A stretch of 64,000 nucleotides of DNA, from positions 61,058,299-61,122,298 of the forward strand of contig NC_092461.1 in assembly GCF_047495875.1 (NCBI RefSeq), given 5' to 3'. The notes beneath the pieces are model-generated. The model made no database searches. It had not been told where the DNA came from and worked only from the letters and a program-made list of their open reading frames with translations. The translations under genes were made by a program, and so were the position numbers. This DNA is from Pithys albifrons albifrons (lineage: Eukaryota > Chordata > Aves > Passeriformes > Thamnophilidae). Of the stretch, positions 25,384 through 37,065 are shown in pieces. Position 1 is the stretch's first letter. Each line of letters opens with the position of its first letter.

Positions 25384-25691
25384 CACCAAAGGGAATACTC
25401 CATCTCTCTCCTGATGTTTATCAAGAGATGGAAGCAAGCCGCAACAAAGCAGCCCCTGGTACCACTGTAAGCTATTTGTCATCCAAAGAAATGAGCCAGA
25501 CTTCTAGCTCTTTCTTCAGCATATCTCCTACAACAAATAGCACAGCTACGATTGCCAGGGAACTTCTCATGAATGGAACGTCCCCAACTGCCGAAGCCAT
25601 AGGTCTAAAAGGAATATCTCCTGCTTCCCCCTGTTCTACAGTGCAGCCTTCAAAACAGCTGGAGTATTTGGCAAGGATTCAAGGCTTTCAG
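25384..25691 (+). CDS. STAU2: STAU2 exon: linker and first helix of dsRBD5
   Basis: The exon has 308 nt. Its first two bases complete a Thr codon begun at 10608, and 102 codons follow, ending phase 0. The peptide starts PKGILHLSPDVYQEMEASR, continues through a Ser/Thr-rich linker (SSSFFSISPTTNSTATIARE and LLMNGTSPTAEAIGLKG) and ends PSKQLEYLARIQGFQ, the opening helix of dsRBD5. This linker is characteristic of vertebrate STAU1/STAU2, where the dsRBD4-dsRBD5 region is implicated in protein contacts and dsRBD5 in dimerisation or effector binding. The acceptor tttgttttcag is strong and the donor is CAG|gtatgg. If the intron were retained, the frame would run 13 further codons to a TAG at 25731. 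Confidence 0.97.
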
Positions 25692-26155
25692 GTATGGGAG
25701 GGGGAAAATGAAGCTCTTCAGCCAGAATCGTAGCATTGCCGTCAATGTTTCACTCTTGCCCTCTTGAATGTGGGCATGCATGTAACTTATCTTGTAAAAT
25801 TAGCTGGTGTCTGAGGCAGTTTCTGGGTCTGGGAGATACAACTCTTCACCACTATATGCGTCCCTCCTCTTTTTTGTTCCTTCCTTACATTCATCTTACT
25901 GCAGGCATCTTTCTCTTCTGTGTCTATTCTCTTCAAATAATTACAAGCTTAAATTATGCTTTTTACTTGCACTTCTTTAAGAGTCTTCACCTCTTTGAAG
26001 TAGAAGCTTTACATCCTGCTCTGGCACTGGTTTCTCTCTTCCACTCTGCTCCAGTGGGTACTGATGAACCACCTTACCTTTGTGTTTGTTGTCTAGGCTG
26101 GGTTATTAAAGGAATTTCTTTGCTTCCTACCCTGCACCTTTTAGTTGTAACTTGA

Positions 26156-26588
26156 TGTCATGGTTTAGGAATGGAACTTCACAATTTAGTGCTCCCATCA
26201 AGACTTTCCAAACCATGAGCTACTCGCTCACTCCCCCTCCCCTGTGGCGGGCTGAAGAGAAGAATTGGAGGCACAAAAGGTAAAGATCACAGGTTGAGAT
26301 AAGAACAATTTGCTTGAAACAGCAATGAGATAAAAAACCCAAACAATAACAGCAACAATACTAATGACAGAGGGTACGAGAAACAAATGATTCACATGGA
26401 AACCCCTCGACAACACCTGCTCCCTCTGCCATGCCACTCGACCAGAAGGGATCCTGTTCTCCCTGTAAGAAACTTGCTTCTCGCTGCCCCTGGCAATGAC
26501 ATGAGGTGGTATAGAATAACTTTCAGGTCCTAGCCATGCCCCATCCTGGGTACTGCAAAAATTAACCCTGTCCTGGCCAGAACTAGCA
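26156..26588 (-). repeat. 3' LTR of ERV-A
   Basis: A 433-bp unit with TG...CA ends, homologous along its length to 30938-31371. Shared blocks include ggtttaggaatg, aatttagtgctcccat, ggaggcacaaaaggtaaag and gcaatgacatgaggtgg. It is the 3' LTR because integrase and gag read on the minus strand. A purine-rich minus-strand tract (complement of 26596-26607) lies just upstream, as a polypurine tract should. No clean target duplication is visible: CTTGA to the left of this LTR, TCTGC to the right of the other. Confidence 0.92.
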
Positions 26589-26663
26589 CGTTATCCACCC
26601 TTTATTCTATGCCATCTACAACATGCCCAAATCCTACACCTTCCAACTATCTACATATATATG

Positions 26664-26717
<54 letters not shown>
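26664..26717. repeat. (TAGA)n microsatellite inside ERV-A
   Basis: About 13.5 uninterrupted TAGA copies over 54 bp, between the 3' LTR and the integrase relic. It abuts and overlaps a perfect 24-bp palindrome at 26647-26670, centred on ATATAT, from which the repeat may have expanded. Confidence 0.95.
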
Positions 26718-26969
26718 TACACATATACAGAATCACAAGTATCTTTTCCATAGTCAGTGCCTGTCCCTCCAAGATGTCTGTTGAGTTCATTTAGCCCATG
26801 ACTGTGGATTCTATCAATCCTAGATGTCTCCCAGGGTAGAAGGGCTGGTGTGCTCTTGACTGTTTGCAAGATGCATCAGGAGCTTACAACTGATGTATCC
26901 GGAGCAGTCTGTCTTCATTGTCCATGGTAATTAGGGCATACAGTGGCAGTGTCATTCAGCAACCAATAA

Positions 26970-27237
26970 TGTAGCAAATGAGGCACAGACCCCCATTGTG
27001 GTGCAATGAGAATCATTTATTGCTTAACACAAACCCAACTTGGTTTCAGTTTCTGTTACAGTTAGTTAGCATATAACATGTGTCCTTCCCCACCAATCAG
27101 CTCCTTGTTCATGCAGTGTTCACATGCTTGGTCTTTGGCACTGGCTACTTCCTTTTGCAGACGTACCACTGATGTCCTGCAGTTCTCCACCTTCTTGGCC
27201 ATGTCATGACTCTCCATAAATACTATACATTTCAACA
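26970..27237 (-). mobile_element. Possible nested LTR-like segment within ERV-A
   Basis: This stretch separates the integrase C-terminal relic from the 3' LTR and does not look like retroviral coding sequence. It begins tgtagcaaatgagg and ends near ttcaaca. On the minus strand it contains an AATAAA signal (complement of 27016-27021, tttatt). These traits fit a small inserted solo LTR of another avian family. No target duplication was found and the limits are guesses. Confidence 0.3.
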
Positions 27238-27250
27238 TTACAGATTTTTC

Positions 27251-28330
27251 TCACCCAAAAATCAAATCCCCTGGAGGAACACATATTTCCTCGTTCCTCT
27301 GCATTACCCACCAAGTGGACCCGGGTCCTTGGGCAAAAACCATCCCATGGATAGGTTTGCCTTTTCTTGCGGCAAGACTAATCCAAACTGTCTTCCCTAA
27401 CACATCCCCCATATGCACCATGGGGACTTTATCACCTTCTACAGTGCATGGAGGTTTTGATTGGGCAGGATCAGCTTGATTGGTAGAGCCTCTATTGATA
27501 ACTAACCATGTGACCTTCACTAAATGTGAATCCTAATATTTGAAGGTCCCACCACCCATTGCTTTCAATGTTGTTTTTAACAGTCCATTGTACCATTCAG
27601 TTTTCCCAGAGACTGATGCATGATAGGGGTTATGGTACACCCACTCAATAACTTGCTGTCTGGCCCAGGTTTCTGTGAGGCTGTTTTTGAATTGAGACCC
27701 ATTGTCTGACTCAATTCTCGTCGAGGTGTTATATTGCCACAGGATTTGATTTTCAAGGTCCAAGTGGTATTCTGGGCAGTGGCATGAGGCACAGGATGCA
27801 TCTCCAGCCATCCAGTGGTTGCTTCTGCCACTGTGAGCATGTAGCACTTGCCTTGGCAGGTTTGTGGCAGTGTGATGTGGTCAATCTGCCAGGCCTCCTC
27901 ATGTTCTATATTGACCATCCTCCCTCATACCACAGAGGCTTTGCCCTCTTGGCCTGCTTGATTGCAACACGTTTCACCGTTATGCATGACCTGGGAGATA
28001 GTGTCCATGGTTAAGTCCAGCCCTCGATTATGAGGCCATCTGTATGTTGCATCTCTCCCCGATGAACTGAAGTGTCATGGGTTCACTGAACCTGAAATAA
28101 CTCACCCTTATGTTACCAGTCCAGATCTACCTGAATCATTTAAATCTTGGCTGCTCAATCCACATGTCTACTGTTGCGATGCTTTTCAGGAGGCTGCTTC
28201 TGGAGTACATGTGCATCTACGTGATGGACTTTAACAGCCAACTTCTCTACCCAGGCAGAGATGTCTTTCCACACTTCAGCAGTCGAGATGGGTTTACCTC
28301 AGAAATGAGCCGGAGGGGCACTTTGGGGGG
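27251..28330 (-). pseudogene. ERV-A pol relic: RNase H end and integrase
   Basis: Minus-strand frames show the integrase catalytic core. The first Asp is in WQIDHI (codon 27880-27882). The second Asp is in IESDNGSQF (27704-27706) and the Glu in SGKTEWYNG (27596-27598), 35 residues apart, a classic D,D-35-E arrangement. The first Asp is in a different frame from the other two, so a frameshift separates them. An in-frame stop at 27530-27532 interrupts the join to the C-terminal DNA-binding domain (27251-27520, with GKTVWIS and GPGSTWWVMQ). Upstream, to about 28330, a poorly preserved zinc-binding region and RNase H tail contain several stops. The gene is broken and cannot give full-length integrase. 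Confidence 0.9.
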
Positions 28331-28679
28331 TCTGTGATGGTTTATGACCCCTTAGCTGCCTCTCACGTGAACGTCCCATGTGTACATGGTCTTCCCCGGG
28401 GCGTGGGGGTTTCTCTTTTGTTTTGGTATGGAGAGATATTGCCATCACACACCCAAGACTTCTCCTCCACCACCTGATGAGCCTTGTTTACTTCTCCTCA
28501 GACCTGAGATAACTAGACAATAGTCTTATCTGAAGTTCCCATCACAGTCCAAATTCCAGTCAGAAAGCATATTCCAGAGGAGGGTGCTTCAGCGATCACA
28601 GACAGGCAGTTGCTTCCTTGCAGTTTGACAAAAAGTCTTTCTATGATTTTGACTATGTTTAAGACATTAACAACATTTC

Positions 28680-28900
28680 AGTCCATCACAGCCAGTCACA
28701 ATGGAGTGTTTTTGCCATTCATTCCCCAGTCTGGCTCACTTCACCTTCCAGTACAGTCAGCTGTTGGGATCCCCCTGTCACCCCAGAAATAAGGGCAGAT
28801 TCTGCCCCTACGTATCTCGATGGCATCCAAGTACATTGTGCGCCAGTGTCGACTTAAACCTTATACTCTTGTAGTTCTAATGTGCCAGGCTATGGGATCT
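28680..28900 (-). pseudogene. ERV-A aspartic protease relic
   Basis: On the minus strand the retroviral protease signature D-T-G-A is encoded at about 28839-28850, followed by a Gly-rich flap-like stretch (SGVTGG). A TAA codon at 28854-28856 lies in the same frame just before the catalytic Asp. A frame break occurs about 40 codons after it. The protease is therefore recognisable but non-functional. It lies between the gag relic and the deleted RT, the normal order. Confidence 0.8.
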
Positions 28901-29183
28901 ATACAGTCCAATAGATCCAATTGTCCGTTTCCTTCACTTGGCTAGAGGCAGGGCCCTTTAATTTCTGGTAATAGTACTCATTGCTCACTTCTTGTAAATA
29001 CAAACTGGAGGTCCCTTCAAGAGGATTGGAAGCAACATCAGCTCTCCTATTTGTGACTGAGGACTTGCCCACTGGAAACTGGAGCTGCACGTATCCCTGA
29101 AGAATTTTCTGCAGTGGTTGTTCTTCCTCTCAACTCATGCATCCGTGCTGCTAGGGCAGAGGTGGGTTTTCCCTCTCACTTCC

Positions 29184-30488
29184 TCATGTCCTCTCCATGG
29201 TCATGCAAGTACAACTATTGGTCACCTCGTGGTGTGTACCCTCTCTCTTGAGCAGGCGGGCGCTTGCTGCCAATAGGAGTAACTCTGATCCACACTGGTG
29301 GGGCATGGGGCATTTTCTCTCTAGTTTGTTTGAGGTTTTTGAGTCTGTCTGCAGTCTTGGACAGTCTTTGAACATCTGAGGCATAGGTTGGTAGGGAGGA
29401 AAAAGAGTATTTTCATATTGCCAGAGTTGGGTAGTCACCTGAAGCACTACTTGTTCTCCCTCTTTCCATGACATCAGTGTCAGTGAGTTGACATAGGATG
29501 ATGGTGTGCTCTGTACAAACTTCAGCCACATGGGTTGTGTAGACTGGATCTCATCTGGATCTACAGGGGAATGCTCATTATTTGAATTCCTATAGATTAC
29601 CTCCAGCACAGCTAATTCTCTCAGGTACTGGATACCTTTCTACATGGTGTTCCACCTGTTTGGGTTCACTGCTAGATCATCCTTCAGAGAATACTTTTCC
29701 CTCATGCTTGACAGGAGTTGCTTCCAGAGGCTGAGACTTTCTGTCCTCTTTCCAATTCCCTTCTCAATGCCCACATTGCAGGACAGGAATCCCCATTGCT
29801 TGGCTTCGCTACCATTTAGTTTCATATCATGGGCAGTGATATCCCAGCATTGGAGCAGCCAGGTCACCAGGGGCTCTCCCGACTGGTGGCTGAAATCTTT
29901 TCCCATATCTCGCAGCTCAGGGATAGGGATCAGATGATTGGCTCTGCCTCTTCCTCCTGTTGTGAGGATCTTACTTCTTCTTCATCCCTCTCTAAGCAAA
30001 CCGATTTGGTCTTGGATTTCTCCGTCTTACAGGGGCAACTGCAGCTGGCATGGGTTTTTCCTCTGTTTCAGCTGCAGTTTGAGTGGCCACAGTGCCTATT
30101 GGTCTGCTTTACTCCTCCTCCCCCTGAGGGTGCTATATAGTGACCATAAATAGCAGCCAGGGCCCAGCACACTGCAATAGATTGCTCCTCTCTGGAGTTG
30201 CCACAGCATTGTCCTTGCAAATATTCTTTCACTTTATCAGGGTCCTGTAGTTGTTCAGGAATGAACTTCCAAGACATTAGAGCAGATAATTTTCTGCCAA
30301 ACTGGCCCATTTTTCCCACATTCCATGCCACTCATGACTATCCATACTCGAGGCTGGTCTCTGAATGACCTTCCTAGAATTCTCTTTCTTGACTCTAAAT
30401 GTGGTGTGAACTGCACAGAGGAGACCTGGCAGACACAGCAACAAGAACATGCTTTCCTTAACATCCAAAGGGAATTCAGAATTCTCAA
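29184..30488 (-). pseudogene. ERV-A gag relic
   Basis: Several minus-strand frames together resemble the gag region of avian endogenous retroviruses. One at 30068-30331 contains EQLQDPDKVKEYLQG, one at 29640-29906 contains SHQSGEPLVTWLLQCWD, and one at 29184-29609 contains PVDPDEIQSTQPMWLKFV. They lie in gag position, between the primer site side and protease, but in different frames separated by stops. No zinc-knuckle nucleocapsid was recognised. The + strand open frames here (for example 29829-30140) are shadows. Confidence 0.8.
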
Positions 30489-30911
30489 AAGCTGTTGTAA
30501 CAGGCTTGAAGGAGGAAAAAGGAGTGAAAAACTGGAAAAATAATCCTCCCCTGTTCTCCCCTCAGACTGGGAATGACTATTAATGGACTCTCAGAGGTAG
30601 CACCCCAGATAAGGGCAGAAGAGTAACACTGAATACACATCCCAAATGATCCTTATTGCCCTTGATGTTGTCATATCATAAGCTGATATCACACAGTGCA
30701 ACAACAAAGCAATCCTGATCCCTCTCCTTGCTCTGAAAAAGAGCATAGTGAGGAGTGCTTACAGGAACGTATACCACGTTAGGTATCACAAGCACATTAA
30801 CAGACCAAGAAACATTGTGAACAGTGGCTCAGTGCCTAATACAGGAAATACTCAGATCAAGTTTGTTTCCAACCCACTCTGGACAGATCTGTTCTTATCT
30901 CAATGCTTCAT

Positions 30912-30929
30912 GCCCCACTTTGGGTGCCA
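30912..30929 (-). other. ERV-A primer-binding site, tRNA-Lys type
   Basis: The minus strand reads TGGCACCCAAAGTGGGGC, matching the 18-nt complement of the tRNA-Lys(1,2) 3' end at 16 positions as recalled. It sits 8 nt inside the 5' LTR, a gap identical to that in the second ERV of this window. Confidence 0.7.
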
Positions 30930-30937
30930 AATAAGGC

Positions 30938-31371
30938 TGTTGTGGTTTAGGAATGCTGCTCCCCAATTTAGTGCTCCCATTGAGACTCTCCAAACCATGT
31001 GCTGCTTGCTTCCACCTCCTCCCTTCCAGCCCCCGTCCTGTGCAGGGCTAGAGAGAATTGGAGGCACAAAAGGTAAAGATCATGGGTTGAGATAAGAACA
31101 ATTTACTGGAAACAGCAATGAGATGGCAAACAAGCAGTAACAGCAACAACAGTAATGACAGAGGGTGCAAGAAATGAAGGATTCACACAGAAACCCCTCA
31201 ACAACAGACAGTACTCCACCTCTCCCTTCACCACACTACTTGACCCAGAAGAGACTCCCTTCTCCCTGCCCCTGGCAATGACATGAGGTGGTATAGAACA
31301 ACTTCCTGGTCCTTGGCATGCCCCTCCTGGGTACTGCAATAATTAATCCTGTCCTGGATGGAACCAGGACA
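30938..31371 (-). repeat. 5' LTR of ERV-A
   Basis: A 434-bp partner of 26156-26588 with the same TG...CA limits. On the minus strand the region before TTATCTCAACC carries an AGTAAA-like polyadenylation signal. The two LTRs differ at many positions by eye. They were identical at insertion, so the provirus is old. Confidence 0.92.
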
Positions 31372-34300
31372 TCTGCTTGGTAATAAAAGCAGAGCTGGTG
31401 TCAGAGCAATGCAGAATGTTTTTGCCATCACAGTCAATATTATAGAATGTAAAATGAACTGTGCTAGGTCACCACATGAGACCTTCATCACTGATAACCT
31501 CCACCTACCAGTGGCTATTCTACATTTCACAGGACAATGACAGCCTCTGTAGTACATCCAGTAATTTTTTGTGGTGTAAATATGGGAAAAGAAAGCCTCT
31601 TCCCTATCACATTACATGCAAAACTACACGTGTTTATGGATAGTGGCTCATTTTACTGTGTGGAACCATCAGAGAATAGGACCAGCTTTGTAGAAGTACA
31701 TTTTTCCTGTCATAGGTTTTTATTTTGAGTTTTTGTTTTCTGTGGAGTTTTTTCCCTTTTCAGAATTGTGAATTTGTTTCATTTGAAAGGTTGGTTTCAT
31801 ATGCTTTAGCATATGTAATTTGATCATAAAACCAAATTCTGAAAATGGGAGGTTTCTGTCGGAATTTTTGCATGTGTGATAATGGATTTTTTTGTAATTT
31901 ACAAAGCATGCAGTCATTGGGAGTGACTTAAAAGAGGCTGCGAGGATTCGAGAAATAGTATCAGATGTTCTGCTGGTATAAGCAGCATAGTTAAATTACT
32001 TTTGCTTACATCAGGTATCACAAGTTGTGGAGTTAGCCTAACACTGTTTCCGTGTAAAATGTACATTCATCTTTCTTTTGGTCTTCATTTTTGAAACGTC
32101 ATTTTTTCTTCATTTCAATATCTCTTAATGAAAGAAATGGTAAAAGCCTCAGCCTCACCATAGTAGAGTTAAGCTGCTATAGGAATTCAGTTTTCCTGAG
32201 TTCCATTTCTTACCTTCCTGCAGTAGAAACAGATGAATTGTGATGAAAAGAAATTCAATCTGTGAAGTTCTCACTGCTCGCTTTCACATCTTGTCAGATT
32301 GTTTGTATCTACTAGTAACACTTTATTTTCATAGAACCAATGCACAATTTATGTTACGGTTTTGGTTCCCACTTGCCTACAGTATGTAGTTATTGTAAAA
32401 TGATCAGTTGTGTTTGTCCTGTGTTTTTTCATGTTTTGGTTCTAGATGCTTATGTAGAAATTGTTTTTAGAGGGTCTAACCTTGAGCCAAAAAATAGAAT
32501 CTGTTTCATCCATGAACTAGACTACTACTTTTTACTTGGCCCTAATACAAACCAAGGAATTTGACAAAGAATCTCAATTATTAACATCTATCTACTGTGT
32601 ATGTAACTGATGGTTTTACATCATCTTAGTGTGCTTTTTGACACCTCATTTGACTAAGCCTGGTATTGATGTGAAACTGCCACTGATGGGTGGCTGAGCC
32701 GAGGTGGAGCAGTGAACAGAATCTCTGTGGGAAACGGCTCAGTGGCCTGTCAGGTGCACACCACAGGTGTCTTCACCATTTCACCCTAGAAAGCTCTTTG
32801 TGTTTAGGAGTTTTAAAGCCAATTTCTTTACAGGTTAACTTTCTCAGGCATATTTACTAAGTAGATAACTACTGCATTTGCAAACAGCTAGCTTGTTTTG
32901 TGTTTCCTGAATGACCCAAAATGATTTTTAAATTGTTAGCATGTATTTGTATTCTGGTCCAGATGATAACCATAGTTTTGTCTTTCATTGAAGAACGTAT
33001 ACATTCTGTTCTGTTACAATGTATTTTTTGAATTTTTAAAAAAATCAATAAATACTCATATGATGTTTCCTTTGTAAATGTAAACAATGTTATTTGCTTA
33101 TTTGAATGGTTTTCTTGAACTACTCTAGCTGCAGGAGACACATCTTTAAACCACGGTTATTTAACTTAAATTCTCCTAAACTGTTTGTATATAATCTCAG
33201 CCATGTTCTCTTGTAATCCCTGAATATTATGAGTTATTGGGACCAATATTTAGTTAAGTACTAAAAAATTGCATTTTTACTCTTTATGGTTTATTATTCT
33301 AAAGATATTTGGTAAGCAGCATCTCAGTGTCACTGACAAACAGGTGTTTAGCTTGGATATTTTCAAACTCAGGCTTCAAATTACCAGTGATAATTAAACA
33401 CAAATACTTAAAGCAAGTCTTTACCAACTCTGAATAAAGCATTTTTAGTGCTTGCTTCATATTTATGAATATGATCTACCAGTTAATTGTTTTGCAGACT
33501 TTGATTGGGAACGGTTTCAAAGAAAATTTACTTTTGGTAAAACTGTTATTTTTAAGTGACTGTGTGGTATTTTGGCCATTGTTTTGTAACCAGATTAGGA
33601 AAGTTTCAGGGTTTTCTGCTGACTGTTTAAGTGCAATAAATTATTCTGAGAGTTTGTTTAAATGGAAACATTTAGAGAACCTGTTTACACATGAATAACT
33701 TGAGCCTCCAGTTTTTACTTAGGCAAAACACAACTTGCAGGTAGTCCGGTAGGAAATTCCACTGGGAGTTTCCATGAAGCAAAGATCATAAAATGTAAAA
33801 AGCCTTGATCGAGTGCCCACAGTATGTCCCAATGCATGGCTGCAGCCGTACTTGGCTTGCTGCATTGGCAGGGCTTGGAAATCTTAACTTTTTCTCCATA
33901 GTAGCTACATAGCAAAACCTTACACAGGCTTTGGTTTCTATGTGATGTGTTCCTTTGATTGCAATGGTTACACAATTATTTTTCCCCTCCACATTTGTTT
34001 AGTGGTTAACTGTTCCATTTTATAAATTGATGGAGTTAATGTTTTATTGTTTGGCATTTCTAAATGTTTCTCATTTCCCCAATGGCACTCACTTCTGAGT
34101 GACTGCACGCACAGGAGAGGTCCTGTTGGGTGCTCTAGAGTCAGGTTTACTTGTGGTTCATACATTTCAATGCATGGGGTTGAATTTCTGGCAGGGGTAG
34201 GCTGAAACTAAATTTCTACACTTGTATTAGGGTTGACAGCTCAAACCTTTCCCTACAGTGGCTTTAAACAAACACTTTGTGAAGGTTGGATTTGGACATC

Positions 34301-35903
34301 AGTCTAGGAATGCTTGGATCTCACTACTGAGGTATGCATGTAAGGAGAATTTCAGGGAAATTCAGCCCTTGGATAATTTCAAGGAAAGGATTATAGTTTT
34401 GGTTTGATTTGTGCATAATTGACAATTTCTCTGAGTGGGTCAGATTTTAAAAAGTCCCTAAATACCATTTTCAAAATTGACACAGGCACTATGGATGTTC
34501 GTAGCAAGTAATTTAAAGCTGTAAATTCATCTAAAAAGGTAGATGCTTCTTGGGATTTTCCTAAACACCAGATGCAGATTAGGTACCTAACCTCCAGTTC
34601 ACTTAGGCCCTGGTACCCTACATACTGTTTTGAAAAGTTGTGCTCTTACTGTATTTTGGAGGGAAGGTCTCTAAGTATTATAACAAATTTATTATAATAA
34701 ATGTAGTTATAATATGAGTTGTCAGAGAGAGTGTATTTTCAAAGCTCCCTGCAGATGAATTAATCAAAAGATATGTTTTAGCAAATCTCCAGCTAAAGTC
34801 AAGGAGGGAGAGTGTAACAAGTGCTACAAACTAGAATGTAAATCCAGGTGATATTGATCTGTCCTTGAATGTGTTGGCTGCAGACAGCTCGTGACCACGG
34901 TTGGGCTGGGATTGTAATTCCAGAAAATGGATTAGTCCTGTAGAGTACAAAAGTCACATCACTCTTTCAAATTAGAAAAAACCAAACAATAATTAAAGGA
35001 AGCCTTTGAAGTTATAGCACAGGCTTCCTGGCATCATTAATGTAAAACAGATTTGAAAGCTATGTCAGCAAAATGTTTTTAGATAAATGGTTCTTTGAAT
35101 ATCCTATCTCCAAAAATCAGGAAAATTAAGATATTAGAAAGTGAAGATGTTTGTAGAATAGTGTTAGAGAACACTTTTGAAATAAGGCTGTTAAAATAAT
35201 GCTTCATCCACATTTGGGGGCAAAGCCCTCAGTAATTCTGTGTATATAACTGTGCATTTAGTTCTACCCCGCGAAGCCATTGGAGACTTCTTTCCCAGCA
35301 GGACTGACCAGACTGCAAGGATTAGTGAAATTGTTCTGAAACAGTAATGCCCAGAGGAAACTGTGATCAGCTGATTCACCTTAGTGTTAACACTCAAAGG
35401 GCAGTGAGAATTAATGACATTTATATTGAAAAATATAATGAGTTCTTACTCTTTAACTCTCTTGAAATAGCATAAGAGTGACTGTGCTGCCATGTACTAT
35501 CAATACCTGGTTCTGTAAAATGAGCTGTGGAGTTGTGCTTTTGTTTCTTGTCTCAGTGCCTTGGGTCTTAGTCAGGTGTACCAGCGCTGTACCTACTCAT
35601 TGGTCAGATCCATTTCTGTAAAATGATGTGTGGAGTGATGTTATGCTCTGTCATCACCGAAAGTATTGAAACCTGGCCTTTGGCAGAGGCGATTATCCTC
35701 CTGTGTGTTTATACAGTGCCATGCTTAGTGGCCAGTACAATAAGCTCAACAGCAATGTTTTTCTTTTGCCCACAGGGAGTATAAACACCTTTAGAAATGG
35801 TTGACAAAGTCCTCATTATTTCAGGTTCTGTCTCTTCTGAAAACTGGGATTTTTTTCTAGTTGGAAGTTTGCACTTTCACCAGTTACCAAACTATTGCCT
35901 GTT

Positions 35904-36432
35904 TGTTGTGAGTTAACTCCAGTGGGCAGCCTGAGTGCCACACAGCTGCTTACTCTCCCTGCCCTGGTGAGAGGAGAGAAAGAATCAAAAGGTCATGAGT
36001 GATAAACTCAGGAGTTGAGATAATGACAAAGGCTGTATGTGCAAGCAAAGAAAAACAAGGAATTAAATCGCTTCCCATGGGCAGGCAGATGATCAGCCAT
36101 CTCTTGAAACTGGGGCTCCATCACGTGCAATGGTGACTTGGGAACACAGATGTAGCACTGAATGTCACTCCTTCCTCCTTTCCCCCAGTTTTTATCACTG
36201 AACAGCATGGCGTGGGTGTGGGATATCCCTTTGGTTGTTTGGAGTCAGCTGTCCTGGCTGTCCCCTCCCAACTCCTTGTGCACCCCCACCCAGTCTGCTT
36301 GTTGGTGGGGTGATGTAAGGAGCAGAAAAGGCCTTGACTTGGAAGTCCTGCTCAGCAATAGCTAAACCATTGATATGTTATCAACAGTGTTTTGGTCACA
36401 AATATGTGCTTTCCCAGTCAAAACCCATGTTA
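35904..36432 (-). repeat. 3' LTR of ERV-B
   Basis: About 529 bp, starting tgttgtgagttaactcc and ending near aaaacccatgtta. Shared blocks with 38869-39463 include cttcccatgg, cagctgt, agcagaaaa, gctcagcaatagctaaa, ttttggtcaca and cccagtcaaaac. The purine-rich tract (complement of 36437-36448) abuts its right end, as expected for the 3' LTR on the minus strand. Flanks show no convincing target duplication. Confidence 0.85.
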
Positions 36433-36780
36433 TTTTCACCCTTTATTCCACACCGTTGACATCATGCTCAGGTCCCACACTCCTTCAATTAACTACCCAC
36501 TCTTTTCCATCCTGTGATACATACACAGGTATCATCCCCTTAGTCTGTGGACCACCCCTTTAAAAAGTCCCCAAAATGACCATTGACTTCATTTAGTCCA
36601 TGTTTATTCAGTCTGTTATGGTGGTCAGTCAAGGCAGGAGAGGTGTTGAGCTATGTGGAGTTGCTGAGCAGCAAAGAACGGTCAAGTTGGGTCACTGCTG
36701 CCCTTTCACATCTTCTTGTGAGGCTTTTCCTCTTGGTTGAGATGGTTCCTACTATAGTAATTCCTATAAAATGCAACTCA

Positions 36781-37065
36781 GATCCTGGGTTACAACAATT
36801 TAAAGGGATTTCCATTACAGTGTCCATCCCAGGTTCCTTTGAGCCAGGTTTAACAATACGCTGTAGCAATAGGGTTTGCAGTGAACTCCTCCCTTTGCTC
36901 CTAACCTGACTAGCAGCAAGGGATTCCTGGTACAGTAATTTTTTTAACAGGAAAGTCAAAGCCTAGGTTACAAAAATTTAGAGGTATTTCCATTACAGTC
37001 TTTACCGCTTGTCCCTTTGGACCGGATCATAGTGTTTAACATGAACTCTTCCCCTTGCCCCTCCT
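36781..37065. repeat. Diverged direct duplication inside ERV-B
   Basis: Two copies, about 36781-36900 and 36961-37065, share ggttacaa-aattta and atttccattacagt and then ccttt and gtttaaca blocks in the same order. They are separated by about 60 bp. This is internal ERV-B sequence duplicated in tandem, and each copy has since diverged. Confidence 0.7.

Larger units (their letters stand above)
26156..31371 (-). mobile_element. Endogenous retrovirus (ERV-A), internally deleted provirus
   Basis: A 5.2-kb LTR-flanked element in the minus orientation. From its 5' end (right) it comprises: LTR, tRNA-Lys-type primer site, gag relic, aspartic protease relic, RNase H/integrase relic, purine-rich tract, LTR. 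The stretch that should hold the RT core between protease and integrase is nearly all missing. No env was recognised. LTRs and coding parts are well diverged and every coding part is broken by stops or frameshifts, so this is an old, inactive copy. The integrase style suggests an ERVL-like (class III) lineage, while the primer site is lysine type. The class is therefore left open. Confidence 0.93.

Noticed and set aside
25736..26155. 139-codon + strand open frame directly after the STAU2 exon and ending at the ERV-A LTR edge
   Set aside because: No recognisable domain, no splice context, amino acid mix typical of translated intron. Its abutment to the LTR is likely coincidence.
29644..30153. 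Several + strand open frames of about 70-100 codons
   Set aside because: Shadows of the ERV-A gag relic on the minus strand.
35513..35640. Short direct repeat (TTCTGTAAAATGA...TGTGGAG) about 100 bp apart
   Set aside because: Too short and imperfect to assign; could be an ancient repeat fragment but no family recognised.
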